DNA from: Sipunculus nudus
Lineage: Eukaryota; Annelida; Sipuncula; Golfingiida; Sipunculidae
Direction: 5' to 3'
Length of the DNA: 64,000 nt
Assembly (NCBI GenBank): GCA_026874595.1
Contig: CM049313.1
Span: 60,682,659 to 60,746,658, forward strand
Shown in pieces: positions 48,381-59,689 of the stretch; position 1 is the first letter of the stretch; each line of letters opens with the position of its first letter. The translations under genes were made by a program, and so were the position numbers. The notes below the pieces were generated by a model that searched no databases, was not told the origin of the DNA, and worked only from the letters and a program-made list of their open reading frames with translations.

Positions 48381-48394
48381 CGGACGAGCCCCCA
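48381..48394 (-). other. Primer-binding site, tRNA-Pro type
   Basis: On the minus strand the sequence five bases after the 5' LTR reads TGGGGGCTCGTCCG, complementary to the 3' end of tRNA-Pro as used by several retroviruses and gypsy elements. The match ends after 14 bases. Confidence 0.8.
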
Positions 48395-48399
48395 TTTTA

Positions 48400-49056
48400 T
48401 GTTGCGTGTAGCACAAAACATCCCCGAGTTCCACTCACACAACGAAGATGTTAAATGAAAAACTGACTCACAAATATAGTACAAAATATATATAATTATT
48501 TAAACAAACATTATTTACAATATATACAATACATGAACACAAAGTCTCTAACACATAATAACTAAATCTTGGTGCGGTACAAAATGAAGAAATACTTATC
48601 TGCTGTAAATCAAAGTCACTGGTGCTGGTTCGACGAAATAAAAATGACTCCGGGGTTGCTCTGAGGAGTCATAATCCGTGCACAGCCATAATAAAGTCCA
48701 AAACGTCCAAAATGTCTCCGCCTTATCACAAGGAGACTACACATCATCAGGCCTGGATATCCCTGGATATCAGTTCTTGTTTGCAACCCAATTCAAAATC
48801 ACTAAATGAAGGGTATTTATAGTGTCTGTGGACCTTAACGCAATATCGATCGATCCACTTTTAAATTCCAGTTCAGGTTGTTTAACCGCTGTTAATGAAT
48901 GAACGAAAACCTTCTCTTTGTCCTTTTATTTGTTGTTGCCGGAGTTCAATAGATGACTGTAAGCGACATGGGTCAACGCGTTCCTGTTGTTCCTGGGTCA
49001 ATGGTTCTAAGGTCCTTCCGTGAGTGCCCTGCCATCGCGTACGGACATACATCACA
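48400..49056 (-). repeat. 5' LTR (right copy, 657 bp)
   Basis: Same termini as the left LTR and about 98% identical outside an 18-bp deletion in the sequence GAGGAGTCATAATCCG. On the minus strand this LTR should carry the promoter for the element. Confidence 0.95.
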
Positions 49057-49060
49057 CCAA
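49057..49060. other. Target-site duplication, right (CCAA)
   Basis: Direct partner of the CCAA at 42094-42097. Confidence 0.75.
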
Positions 49061-49795
49061 AAAAAGTCTGGTTCTCAGGTACTAATGTTTGAAAGATCAT
49101 GTTTTATTCATAATAAGTTGCAACTTTTATTTACGAATTCCTTAATGCACTTACTTTTACTCATATGGCTTAAGATTTTAAAGCATATAGTCCGATACAG
49201 TGGACACCGGCTAAACTAAGTTATTTTTACGAAATAATAAAAAAAAACTCTTAGTTGAAATACAGTGTTAAGAGAGCAAACCCCTCTACAAAGACAGACT
49301 TGTTGATCTTGTTGGTAATACATGTATACTTTAACCAACATCATTTGAACTGCTGTTTTGGAGGCTTTGCATTCAAATTTAATAATCATATACATTCATG
49401 AAGTAAACAAGTAGATATACAATGAAAGTAGTAACATAATTATAATACCTCCATTATTTGACAAAACTTCACCTTATATAAGATAACAGATCTGAGACTT
49501 GCATGAGAATATATACCCTTCAGGTTTACTCTACATGAGATGTTATAACCGTTATAATCAAACGCGGTGAAAATGAAAGAATGAAAGATAGAAAGAGAGA
49601 CAAGAGCCGGATTCAGAGGGAAAGATTACATATTATACTATATATTAAATATTATATATAGTATAGGCCTAATTTATTGTAATAATATATAAAATATATA
49701 TAATATTTATTAAAGTTTATATTAATCATAAAATTGTATAATACATGTATCCCGCTTGGTGTATAGATTACATGTATTTTTATAAAGCATATTTA

Positions 49796-49853
49796 ATATA
49801 TATATATTTATATATATATATATACATATATATACTTCGTATAAATAACTAAA

Positions 49854-49890
<37 letters not shown>
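49796..49890. repeat. (AT)n-rich tract
   Basis: Several AT runs in AT-rich sequence from about 49620, followed by GAAAGAGAGA. 49061-50050 has no supportable gene. Confidence 0.85.
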
Positions 49891-49894
<4 letters not shown>

Positions 49895-50056
49895 GATATA
49901 TAGAGAGAAAGAAAGAGAGAGAGAAAGAGCTGGAATGAGTGAGAACGATAACATAAGCCTATAATAATTCCTAGTCTTTAAACAAATACAATGTTTATAA
50001 TTGAATATGTTTTTGTGTTTAATGCGGTTAAAAACTACAATTGTCATGTACAAGAT

Positions 50057-50275
50057 GGTAGCGCTCGGTAAAAAGTCCCTAGCGCACGGTAGTCCCACGT
50101 AAGTCAGTACACTCCTAGTTGTAAGAGCAGGGTAGCGCTCGGTAAAAAAAGTCCCTAGAGCCCGGTAGCCCCACGTGGGTCACAGCAATGTCCGGTGTGA
50201 ACCCCGGTTAGCGCTCGGTAAAAAGTCCTAGCGCTCGGTAGAGCTCGGTACGCTCGGTAGCGCTCAGTAAAAGGA
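50057..50275 (+). promoter_or_regulatory. GC-rich 5' repeats, probable LINE internal promoter
   Basis: Three imperfect copies of a unit beginning TAGCGCTCGGTAAAAAGTCC, with AGCGCACGGTAGTCCCACGT-type second halves, start near 50058, 50133 and 50209 at about 75 bp spacing, followed by shortened GAGCTCGGTACGCTCGGTAG copies. They lie directly before the ORF1 ATG at 50296, like the promoter monomers of some L1 families. Promoter activity is inferred. Confidence 0.55.
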
Positions 50276-50295
50276 ACGACCCTCGCTTAGCAACA

Positions 50296-51000
50296 ATGGA
50301 ACCGACAGACGACTCCAAGGTAACGCTTGAAGCTATCTGAAAAAAAGTTCTCTTCTTGACAGAATAGACCAAATAATTTATAACTTGCATATAAGAGTAG
50401 AAATGCTGGTGACCAGGATAAGCGCCATGGAAATGGTCAAAGCTGCCATACGGGAAATATGCTTAATTCATGCTGAAGTGGCCATCGTCAAGTCAGACGT
50501 GGCAAAAGTCCAAGAAGCCGGCTCCAGCAAACAGCTTGACGGAAGAATTATATTTAGAAAGAAAAAGAGAGAAGCAAGAACATCAAGCTCCTCAACCTAT
50601 CGGAAATTTACAGGGAAACCAAAAACAAGCATCAGAGTGACAGAGGTTTTGAAATATGTAAACAAAGATCTTGATCAAGACCAAAGCAAAACAACAGCCG
50701 GCATCGGGTCATGTTGGTCACACTGTCAGTCGAAGAGCTCGTTGACGTGATACTAAAACATATCAACTGATACTAATCCTACTCAACTGGTAAATACAGA
50801 GTTGTTGACGATGTCTGTAAATCTACACAGGAGAAAAGAAAATCACTCATAAAAAGAAAGAGACAAACTCTGAAGAGATGGACTTGTTGCTCTTATCCTC
50901 ATTACGAAACAAGCCAGACTCGTATATAAGCAGGGGAATAAATGGAAAACTATCTTACCCGAAAGTGGCTAAACTTTAAATTCAGCAAAAAAAAAAAATG
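50296..51000 (+). pseudogene. LINE ORF1-like, coiled coil
   Basis: The ATG at 50296 opens MEPTDDSKVTLEAI, then a stop. In a neighbouring frame the sequence continues LLDRIDQIIYNLHIRVEMLVTR and on to about 50750 as a heptad-like, charged helical stretch (ISAMEMVKAAIRE, then DVAKVQEAGSS), followed by a basic KRKSLIKRKRQTLKR-like segment further down. This matches the general build of L1-type ORF1 proteins (N-terminal coiled coil, basic nucleic-acid-binding part), not a specific family. Multiple breaks make it inactive. Confidence 0.5.
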
Positions 51001-51413
51001 ATACACCGTAACCTCATGACGCCAAGAAATCCCTTATATTTACATCAGTGTGTCATTTATGAATGGACTTTTTATCATTCTAGTGACTCGGACATTTGTT
51101 TTCAATAATATATATACTTTTAATTTAAGTTTAGATTAAGATTCATATTATTCTTATGTTGGATCTTCGCCAGACAATAAGTTTCACAATACCCTAAAAA
51201 ACTGTAAATATTTATATGAATCTACCTTACATATCACATCATCATTTATTATGCGGGCATTAAGCAAAATCATAAAAAAACGGGCACATCCAAGCAACTA
51301 ATAGTATTAATAACTTGTATGACTTTTATACATTATGCAGTAATTCAGAGTAAATTATTAATGATAACAAGGACACTCTGCTTCAAATTCAAGAAATTCT
51401 TTGAATTTATATA

Positions 51414-54400
51414 ATGGAAGGTGATCCGTTTAAAATACCAATACTAGGTGTCAATGTGGGTGGCATTATTAATTATGTGAGAATCAGGAAATTCTTAAAT
51501 TGGTTAACAAAACACGACATGGATAGAGTTGCAAGTTTTATACAAGAAACTCATTCAGTAGAAAAGAGTGAACAGTCTTGGCAAAATCAGTGGCGAGGTA
51601 CATGTTTTTTCTCGCATGGAACTAGTCAAGCCAGAGGAGCTATTATATTGATTGGTGAAAAATTTGCAATTCAAGTCAGTTAAATGTGTCTCTGACAAAG
51701 AGGGTAGATGTAATTTGTAATTTTATATGCCTTTATTCAAGAATGTCCATATTTATTAGTCAATGTTTATTGTCCAAACAGTGAGACAGAAAAAGTGCTG
51801 TGTTACCAAAAGATATGTAAAATAATTGAAAAAGAATTTAACATAGACTGTTTTACTAAAATTATTCGGGTAGGAGACTTGACATTTTGTTTCTCTACCT
51901 TGGATGCTCAAGGTTTACCCAACTTTTAAATATAAAACAATTGACTCCGTATAAACAATACTTCAAACATTTGATCTGTGTGATATGTGGCAACTACGTA
52001 ACCCAAATATTAAAGGATTACACTCGGAGGAGATTAAATTCACTTCTACAACATAGATTTGACTATTTATTTACATTAGTGACTTTGCAATCCTATGTTA
52101 CAAACTGTGAGATTATACCTTGTGTGGGAACAGACCATTCAGCGATACTACTTAGGTATTGTCCTTTTGAAACGCCATAGAGTGGGCCATCATACTGGAT
52201 ATTTAATAATGCATTAGCTAGAGACACCATTTTTAACAAAATTCAAAGAGTATATACAATCAGTTAAACATGAAGCTTTTCAGACAAATATGAATGCTAA
52301 ATCTAATTCTATTGGGACTATTTGATTTATCATATAAGAAAATTTGCAAGAGCATACTCAAATGAGAAAGGCAGAGCTAGCAGAATAAAGCGGATAAGCT
52401 AAGCAAAAGAAGTGGAGCAACTAGGGAGTAATATTGGAGACTGTAATGATATTAGTATTATTGAAAATACAAAGATTGAAGCAGAAACTTGAAGAATGTT
52501 ATGATCTGATAACAGAGGGCATCATTGTTAGATCCAGAGCTCAGTGGTATGAGCAGGGTGAACGCAGCTCAAAATATTTCTTAAATCTTGAAAAAAGAAA
52601 TCATTAAAAAACAGTTATACATAAAATAATAGTAGAGTCTGTAGTCAATTGATCACAACAAAATAAAGTCGCATATTCATTAATAATATATGCAAAGGTT
52701 TTCAAGATTTTCATATATCACCTCCGAGGATTGTGAGAAGTTCTTGGAAGGTACTTGTGGGTTACCAGAATAAACTGAGGATGAGGCCTTGAAGTGTGAA
52801 GATAACATCACTGTCACTATACACTTGAATCTTTAAAAGAATGCCAAATAATAAAGCACTTTTTTAATGAGGTAGGTTTGGAAATGACTGCTTGAATAAA
52901 TTTAGGGTATCACTCGTGAGATTTATCAGAGAACAAAAAAAATGGTTATTAAGCTTTAAGAAAAATCGGGTAAGGACAAAAGATATTTAGAATCCTGGCG
53001 ACCAATAAACTTAATAAATGTTGACTGTAAGGTGTAAAGTAAAATTCTAGTTTCACGATTACAAAAGGTTTTGCAAAAATTGGTCCACTCAGATTTAGAA
53101 TGCTTATGAGGCATTCAGTTCGCTTAATCAGTGATATGATTGAATATTGGGATACAGAACAGGAAGAAGCATTTCTCTTTGGAGCTGACTTTAAAGCAGC
53201 TTCTGACTCATTAGATCAGGTCTTCATGTTAAGTGATGTAAAAATCTAGACTTTGACCCAATGTTTATTTTCTGGATAAAAACTTTGCATAATAACATGA
53301 ACAACTTTGTTATTAACAGTTGTTTTACAAAACCATACTTTTTGTTGACTAGGGTTACTAAACAAGGGGACCCATATCCCAATATTTGTTTAAATTAGTT
53401 TTTTAAGTGTTAGCACATCAAGTTCGTATAAATAAAAATATTCAAGGAACTAAAAATGACATGTTTTGCAGATGACATAACCTTTCTCAACAGGAACAGA
53501 GCTTCATTTGAACATTTCATTAGCACCATAAATTTGTTTTCACAATTTTCTTCCCTGCATGTCAATTATAATAAATCTGAGGCAGCCTGGATCGGTGCAA
53601 GTAAACATAGTACACTAGAACCAGTTTCATGTACATGGGTTACCTGACAAAAGAAGCAATTAAAACTCTTGGCATCTGGCACTGGAATGATAAAGATATC
53701 AGTAGGAAACTTAATTTTGATTATGTGAAAGAAAAAGTGAAAAAGAAATCTTTACTGTGTGGTCAAGCACAAATTTAACATTGTTTTGAAGGGCAGAAAT
53801 TTGTAGAACATTAGCTTTATCCAAAGAAATATATGTATACAATGTGCATGCACCCCCTAAGTCATTCATAGATATTGTTATGTCAATGATGAAACATTTT
53901 GTATGGAGAGGCAAAAACCAAAGGTCAGATATAGTACACTGATAGGACCATACCACAAAGGTGGCATAAACTTTGTAGACTTAGCCAGCAGCTTGGAAAC
54001 TCAAAGAATAATTTTGATTAAACGGTTGATTCTATGTAATAATGCTTATGCATGGAAAGCAGTACCAATGTTTTATCTTGAGAAAATTGGTGGAGTTACC
54101 AGAGTTTCTTCAAACTTTTAATACCATAGAATACCATCAACGATACCAGGCTTTTATAAACAATGTTTGGAAGATTGGTTACAATTTGTCTAAAAAAAAC
54201 CAACCATAAACAATGAGGTAAAACTGCAACCTCTATGGAACAATAGGTGGATCAAAGTGGGCGAAAAGTCAGTGTACTGCAAACATTTGGATTTATGTGG
54301 AAAAAGGTTTGTAAATTTGTATCAAAGAAAGGAAAAATGCTAAAATGGTATGAATTGATTAAAAAATATCCAAATATTAAAACAGGAGTCTATTACATAT

Positions 54401-54441
54401 GGAGATCCATATTAGCAGCAATATACCATGTAACTGGCTAA
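51414..54441 (+). pseudogene. LINE ORF2: endonuclease and reverse transcriptase (decayed)
   Basis: Frame 51414-51683 has the APE-type endonuclease start: Asn14, FIQETH (catalytic Glu45) and ARGAIILIGEKF. 51887-52180 carries its end, with RFDYLF and TDHSAI (the catalytic S/T-D-H). Next come the L1-type linker VRSRAQWYEQGERSSKYFLNLE (about 52530-52600), the RT region FGADFKAASDSLDQ (53190-53220, with the motif A Asp), GDPYPN (53370) and the catalytic FADD at 53465-53476, then NKSEAAWIG, GPYHKGGINFVD and the C-terminal AIYHVTG near 54430. At least seven stops or frame changes interrupt it. It would nick DNA and copy its own RNA if intact; it is not. Confidence 0.72.
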
Positions 54442-55247
54442 AATTATTGCGACACGAGGATATCGAATGTAATGATATCTACGTAATGTGTTTTGTATTA
54501 ATTGTATATGTTGTATTCGATGTGATAAAAAGTGTACAATTATGTGTTAAATGTGCATTGTATGATTTTTCCGCAATAAAATTTAATTTTAAAAAATGGT
54601 TACTCGGAACTCCTTTATTCGCAGCAGGCGAAATAACTGGTCAGCAGCCTATGGGGAAAGTTGTGTAAATGTGATCAACGGGCTTAATATTTCCAGGTAT
54701 ATACAAAAACTATTTAATTATCTGGCCTAAAAAACAGCCTTTGATTTTCCAGATCAAATGCATGTTGAGGGGGGCAGGTGTGGATCCAGGATATAGGAGA
54801 AAAAAAGAGGTTCAGTATGGGAGGTTTTAATAAAAGGTCCCCAGGTCCGGGAAAGTTTCTAACTTACTTGAAGTTTCAGTTGTAATTGCCATGAACAATT
54901 AATTTACGGAGCCCTTACCTGATTAAGTAATATATTATTACGCATAGAGCAAAACAAATAAAAATTATCCCAAGGCAGGCTTCTCTGTGAGGCTATTAGA
55001 TAAAATATTAAGCATATAAGTATATTTCCAACCGTTCTCACTAAAATTAATTGCATTATATTTAAAAATTACACAGTAATAGCCTATATCACCAATAAAA
55101 ATAAATTCACAGTTGTTTTCACGTAAGGCATGTTGACTGAGAAGAAATTTCATTTAAAATGACGGAATTTACGTCAAATCACAAAGAAAGGCCACACTGA
55201 CCTCCTCGCCAAAATGGTGGGGGGGCACATCCATCGCCCCCAAAGCC

Positions 55248-55250
<3 letters not shown>

Positions 55251-55302
<52 letters not shown>
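55251..55302. repeat. (AT)n microsatellite
   Basis: 52 bp AT run. 54600-55250 holds no recognised gene. Confidence 0.9.
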
Positions 55303-55307
<5 letters not shown>

Positions 55308-55372
55308 AGCCGTTCAACTGGAAACAATCCAGTGTGTTATTGTGGTTTTCTGTTTATCAACATCTGCATCAG

Positions 55373-55501
55373 GACATTGGAACTTTCAGTGATTATTTTG
55401 GCAATAATGCGAATGGTTTTACGCTGATGCAGTTGACTCAGTTATCGAGGCACTTACCGCAACAAATTACTGGGACCAATGGCCCCACTGTGGTTATGTA
55501 G
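55373..55501 (+). CDS. Possible terminal exon, unrecognised
   Basis: After a plausible acceptor (TTTATCAACATCTGCATCAG) an open frame runs 42 codons to a TAG, with well-behaved composition (segments YFGNNANGFTLMQLTQLSRH and LPQQITGTNGP). It could be the last exon of a plus-strand gene, but no upstream exon can be linked to it and the frame also opens through the AT repeat. The family is unknown and chance is possible. Confidence 0.25.
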   Translation, partial: DIGTFSDYFGNNANGFTLMQLTQLSRHLPQQITGTNGPTVVM

Positions 55502-56458
55502 TTGTCACAAGACTAGTATCATAAGTTAATCTGAATCCGGGACTGTTATCTTGATCAGGGTCAACTCTTAAAAAACAAATCGGTAACGACACAAATGTTT
55601 TATTAATTTTATATGGGTTGTAAAAATGTAACTAATCTTGGTACTCTCCCTGGCTCAGGCGGTGGTGTTTGCAAATGTTTTGAAATGAAGGAAACCGGAG
55701 AACCCGGATGATAAAAAAGACACCGTCATTGGTTGAACCATTATAGGCGCAAATATTCGGTCAAGGTCAGCTGCACGTCACACACCAATCCTGCAGCCCC
55801 AAGTTTAAAATAAATGTTCGAATCATAACGACAATTTATTCACCTTCTTCTTGGAATGTATATTTGTAAACATATACACACGTGTGTATTTGCCAATTTA
55901 TCGTATATTTGTATTATAAGTATTTACCTATTTTGAGGCTATCCAGGTTAGGTCACAGTTTCCTGAAATTTACGTCAAGGTGAATGTAAAATAACGGTCA
56001 GTATCCATGTGATAAGCGTAACGTGTAGTGTTAACGTTAAATAACAATCAACATTTCTTTTATCGAAAGATGTCTCAGAATACCGTACACTAGTTTTTTT
56101 ATTATTATAATTTTCATCATCGACATCTCCCGGAACTCAAAATAAAACCGTGTACATGCATGCAATAACGACAACTAATTACATCGGCAGATTAATGGCT
56201 TTTCATTTTTGTAAATGGGCTTTCACTGTATTATTTTTTTCAGATGGACCGATGATTCAATATCAGTGAAACAATACGAGCATTTATTGGTTTCAGATAT
56301 TTTCCAGGTAAATAACAAATTCATTGATTGCTAGAATATTATGCATTATTTAATTTGAAATTCACGCAGATACATATCACGGGTTGTAAACTATACATGC
56401 ATTGCAGCATCTTTCAAAGTTAATTTCTCGTTAAATAAACTTTGTAGTTTCTTTATAA

Positions 56459-56740
56459 CTACTGTTTCTGATTTTTATTTTGCAAAATATGGGTGTATAA
56501 GTGCTTAAGTCCCGTTTTTGTCAGCTCAACAATCTCACCACTGAATGATATTTTCAGCTGATTTGAGACATAACTATTAAATTCTTGAATATCATTGTTA
56601 TTTTTCAAGATTTTTATCCATTGCTGTGGTATTGCCTTTTGAATGAACATTCAGTATAGATACATTTTTTGTATTCCTTGCTAGAACAGTCAGGTATTTT
56701 CTAATAGATATTTTAAAGAGCCATCGGCGTTATATAGCTG
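56459..56740 (-). pseudogene. L1-type LINE relic, minus strand
   Basis: A minus-strand frame carries KAIPQQWIKILKNNND, the conserved 'aIP..W' segment of L1-type ORF2 C-terminal halves, followed by a helical stretch to a stop at 56459. No catalytic motif is preserved nearby. Confidence 0.45.
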
Positions 56741-57280
56741 ATACCGAAAAAAGTATCCCTATTTTATCTAGGAAACCAAAATAGACAGATTTCTTATCAA
56801 CTTTGATGTATTGATTATTTCAAATTTGCTGCAGAATAACTACCTCCGCAGATTGTGGGTCAGCAGATGTATACTTATCCCACACGGCTAATCAATGACT
56901 TTAGAATTTAGAAATTTTTCGTGTGATACAACTTATATCAAAATTAACTGCTGACATCATATTCTAAACACTAAACACTATGGCCAAAACTGCTAACGCT
57001 TTTCATAAATTTATTAATCAGGCCCGGCGGAAGCATTTTGGGATTGAACAGCTTCTTTGGAGAGACATGCAAGCTGTGCAACCCTCCCCCCCCCCCGGAC
57101 ATTCTTTTAAAATTTAGGTTCAGGATTTTGCAATGATGAGCTATTAATTCCAGGCAAACTCGATAATAAACACCAATGAAAGCCCAGTTAATGCTGGTTT
57201 TCTGATTGTTATCTGAAAGTTTATATATGCAGTTTTACTGAGGAACCGGAAATAATAGGTGCAGACTACTTTATAGTTTA

Positions 57281-57282
57281 CA

Positions 57283-57330
<48 letters not shown>
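57281..57330. repeat. (AT)n tract
   Basis: AT runs interrupted by CATATA. A poly-C run lies at about 57086-57097. 55510-56450 and 57340-58960 show no supportable gene. Confidence 0.85.
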
Positions 57331-57332
<2 letters not shown>

Positions 57333-58969
57333 CCTATATATGTATACGTTATATGCCTTCGCCCGAAGGGCGGACATATTTACAGCAGGCATTCATTGTT
57401 TAACAATGAATTTGACAATGGAAATCGGCATGAGCTGCCCTTTGAGGTGTTACGGTATTATACTCCAACAATCATGTTTTTGTCTATAAAAAAGAGGTCA
57501 CTTAAAATGAAAAACAGAAGTTCTCATTTGATTCAATGAAAAAAAGCTCGAAATATTTAGTTTGTTTTTAATGACTGGATTCCATAATATCGCAAAAAAT
57601 TGTGAATGAAATCATATTATTATATTCACAAGACGGAACTTGCAAAAGTGTCCAAATGAGACACTGTAAACAAGCAAACGTAATCCGACTTCAGGTTTTT
57701 GATCATTTGAGTAACAAAAGCTGTCGCGCACTCAGTTTTTAGGAACTTTACAAATCTGTCACAAATTTATGTGAAAAGCTCTCATTTAACAGATATATGA
57801 TGAACAGAAGTCCAATTGTTATAAACATATAACAACGACAAGATACATTTTTTAGCCCTTATATTTAACATTTTTGCATAGTGATTAATATCTATAGTAT
57901 AATGTTTTCTCAAATCAAACCATGTTGTCATTTATTATTTACCATCAGTTCAAAATTTCCTGTCTGGTTTAGTATGTAAGCTGTTATACTTTAGAAACTG
58001 AGCAATATATGTAGAAGATATATTCAGAAGCAATTTTCCTACTTTTGTCAAGTTTAATGATTTATTGCTGCATGCAATTACTAACACGGTATGTAATATA
58101 ATGATGTAATTCAACAGTTCAAATGATAAAATGAATCATCAACCCAGTTTTATAAATGTTATTGTTGAAACAACTGTTGATTAATAATTAAAGTACTGGA
58201 AATACGTTTTAGGGCGACTTCTTATATCCTAAAAAAAACTGCACCATAATCAAGACTGCTTTCTTAGACTTAACCAGCTAAAGAATTATTGATATGTCGG
58301 CTCATTTTTATAGAATTAAAATGAGATCTTATTTTTTTATGGAGAAATGGCATCAATTTGCAAAATCTTGGGGATAGAAACTTATATGAAACTATGCATA
58401 CTGAAAAAGGGGGACTTGTCTCCCCTCCTGTCTCTAATCGAATTGCGTCCATGACATTTCTTTGGTCACGAGAAGAATACATGTACCGTGTTTTGACTGT
58501 TTAATTCTTAAAGGTTGCGGAAATTTCAGCTAAATCCAATTCTACTGTATTTGTTGCAATGCATCGATTGCAGTATTTGGGGATTCGATCTTATACACTG
58601 TTTTGCCAAGCTGATTCTGTAGGGAGTCAGTCAGGCTTATCCGTGTATGTGCAGCTGTAATATGGTCAGTGTATTCCACCCATGCAGTGAAATTTTAGAT
58701 TATTCTCTCGGACCTAATAATTATTTGTTGGCGGATAAAGGAACTAACATGACAATTTTAAAGACAAGAACCAACATCTATTTATATTTTACAATCATAC
58801 AGAGTCGTCTCGGTCATGTGGCAGGCTGACATGGCTTCTCCAATCGGATACATTTTTGTTACAGACATGCCTTTTGTTAATTTTAGTTATTAAGCCTATA
58901 TTACTTATTCCTTTATTTCAGCTTACTATTTCAAACTTCATTAAAAGAAACTATCAACTTTCTAAATTT

Positions 58970-59540
58970 TGACTTCAAGGGGCGTTCCCACTTCAACGCT
59001 ACGAATTGGACATGTTTTGGCTTCAAGGCTCTTCGGCGGAGTTCATGAAGCGCTTCTGCGTAATTCGTACCACTTTCGTGCCGACTATTGGCGTAGCGTG
59101 AATGAGCGTAGACCTCGATTTTAGTGTTGAGTCGACTCAAAACGTTTTGGCCGCCGCTACATATTGTCAAATTTTGTAGGTCATAGGTAATTCTTAGAAG
59201 CGCTACGTAGCCCGTAGCTTCGTGGTAGATCGTGAGCTTTACGTAAACTATGCGATATATGTTACGGCAAATCCCGACACTGCGTGGGCAAATTTACCAG
59301 CACGTTTATCACTATGTAAACGCCATAAGTACTACGAATCCTTAAGAAATTGCTACGATACAGCTAATAAGTACCTAAGCAGTACCTAAAATAATTTCGG
59401 ATTAGCTCATTAAGACGTACCACCAATTAACCCGAAGTACTAACGCTATGGCAAGAAGTACTTACGATCCAATTATGACGTATTACTAAGTGGCTACGTT
59501 ACAACTACAAAGCATTCACTAAGCGTGAAGAAATGAAAAC
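58970..59540. repeat. TACG-rich block, unknown element
   Basis: Unlike its AT-rich surroundings this block is crowded with TACG, CTACG, AAGTAC and GTACC words (e.g. AGCGCTACGTAGCCCGTAGC, AAGTACTTACGATCC). The short-range recurrence suggests an old, diverged repeat family. The minus-strand frame at 58931-59170 crosses it but has no recognisable domain. Confidence 0.4.
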
Positions 59541-59689
59541 GTTTATAACGTTGTCAACATGTATACACTAGAAATGTGCATCACAATCGATGCATGTCTC
59601 GGTCACGTGGGGGTCCCTATTGTGGGATATTCCCTAACCCGTGTTTGCGTCCACTCACCTTAGCACTTAGAGCACACATTTAAAAAAAA

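Larger units (their letters stand above)
42098..49056 (-). mobile_element. Ty3/gypsy LTR retrotransposon, Gmr1-like domain order
   Basis: A complete 6.96 kb element on the minus strand: 5' LTR 48400-49056, tRNA-Pro-type PBS, gag with a CCHC knuckle, aspartic protease, integrase, reverse transcriptase, RNase H, polypurine tract, and 3' LTR 42098-42772, flanked by CCAA. Integrase precedes reverse transcriptase, the order known in the Gmr1 group of gypsy-like elements (and in Ty1/copia), whereas RT sequence motifs (YIDD, MPFGMKN) are gypsy-type. The LTRs differ by about 13 substitutions and one 18-bp indel (about 2%), so the insertion is fairly young. Six single-base frame breaks and a substituted RT catalytic residue mean this copy is not autonomous as sequenced. 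Confidence 0.93.
50057..54597 (+). mobile_element. Near full-length, decayed L1/Tx1-type LINE
   Basis: The order 5' GC-rich repeats, ORF1 with coiled coil, ORF2 with APE-type endonuclease, reverse transcriptase and C-terminal region, then a short AT-rich 3' end with CAATAAA and TTTTAAAAAA fits an L1/Tx1-group non-LTR retrotransposon of about 4.5 kb. All coding parts contain stops and frame changes. Borders are approximate: no target-site duplication was identified. Confidence 0.7.
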
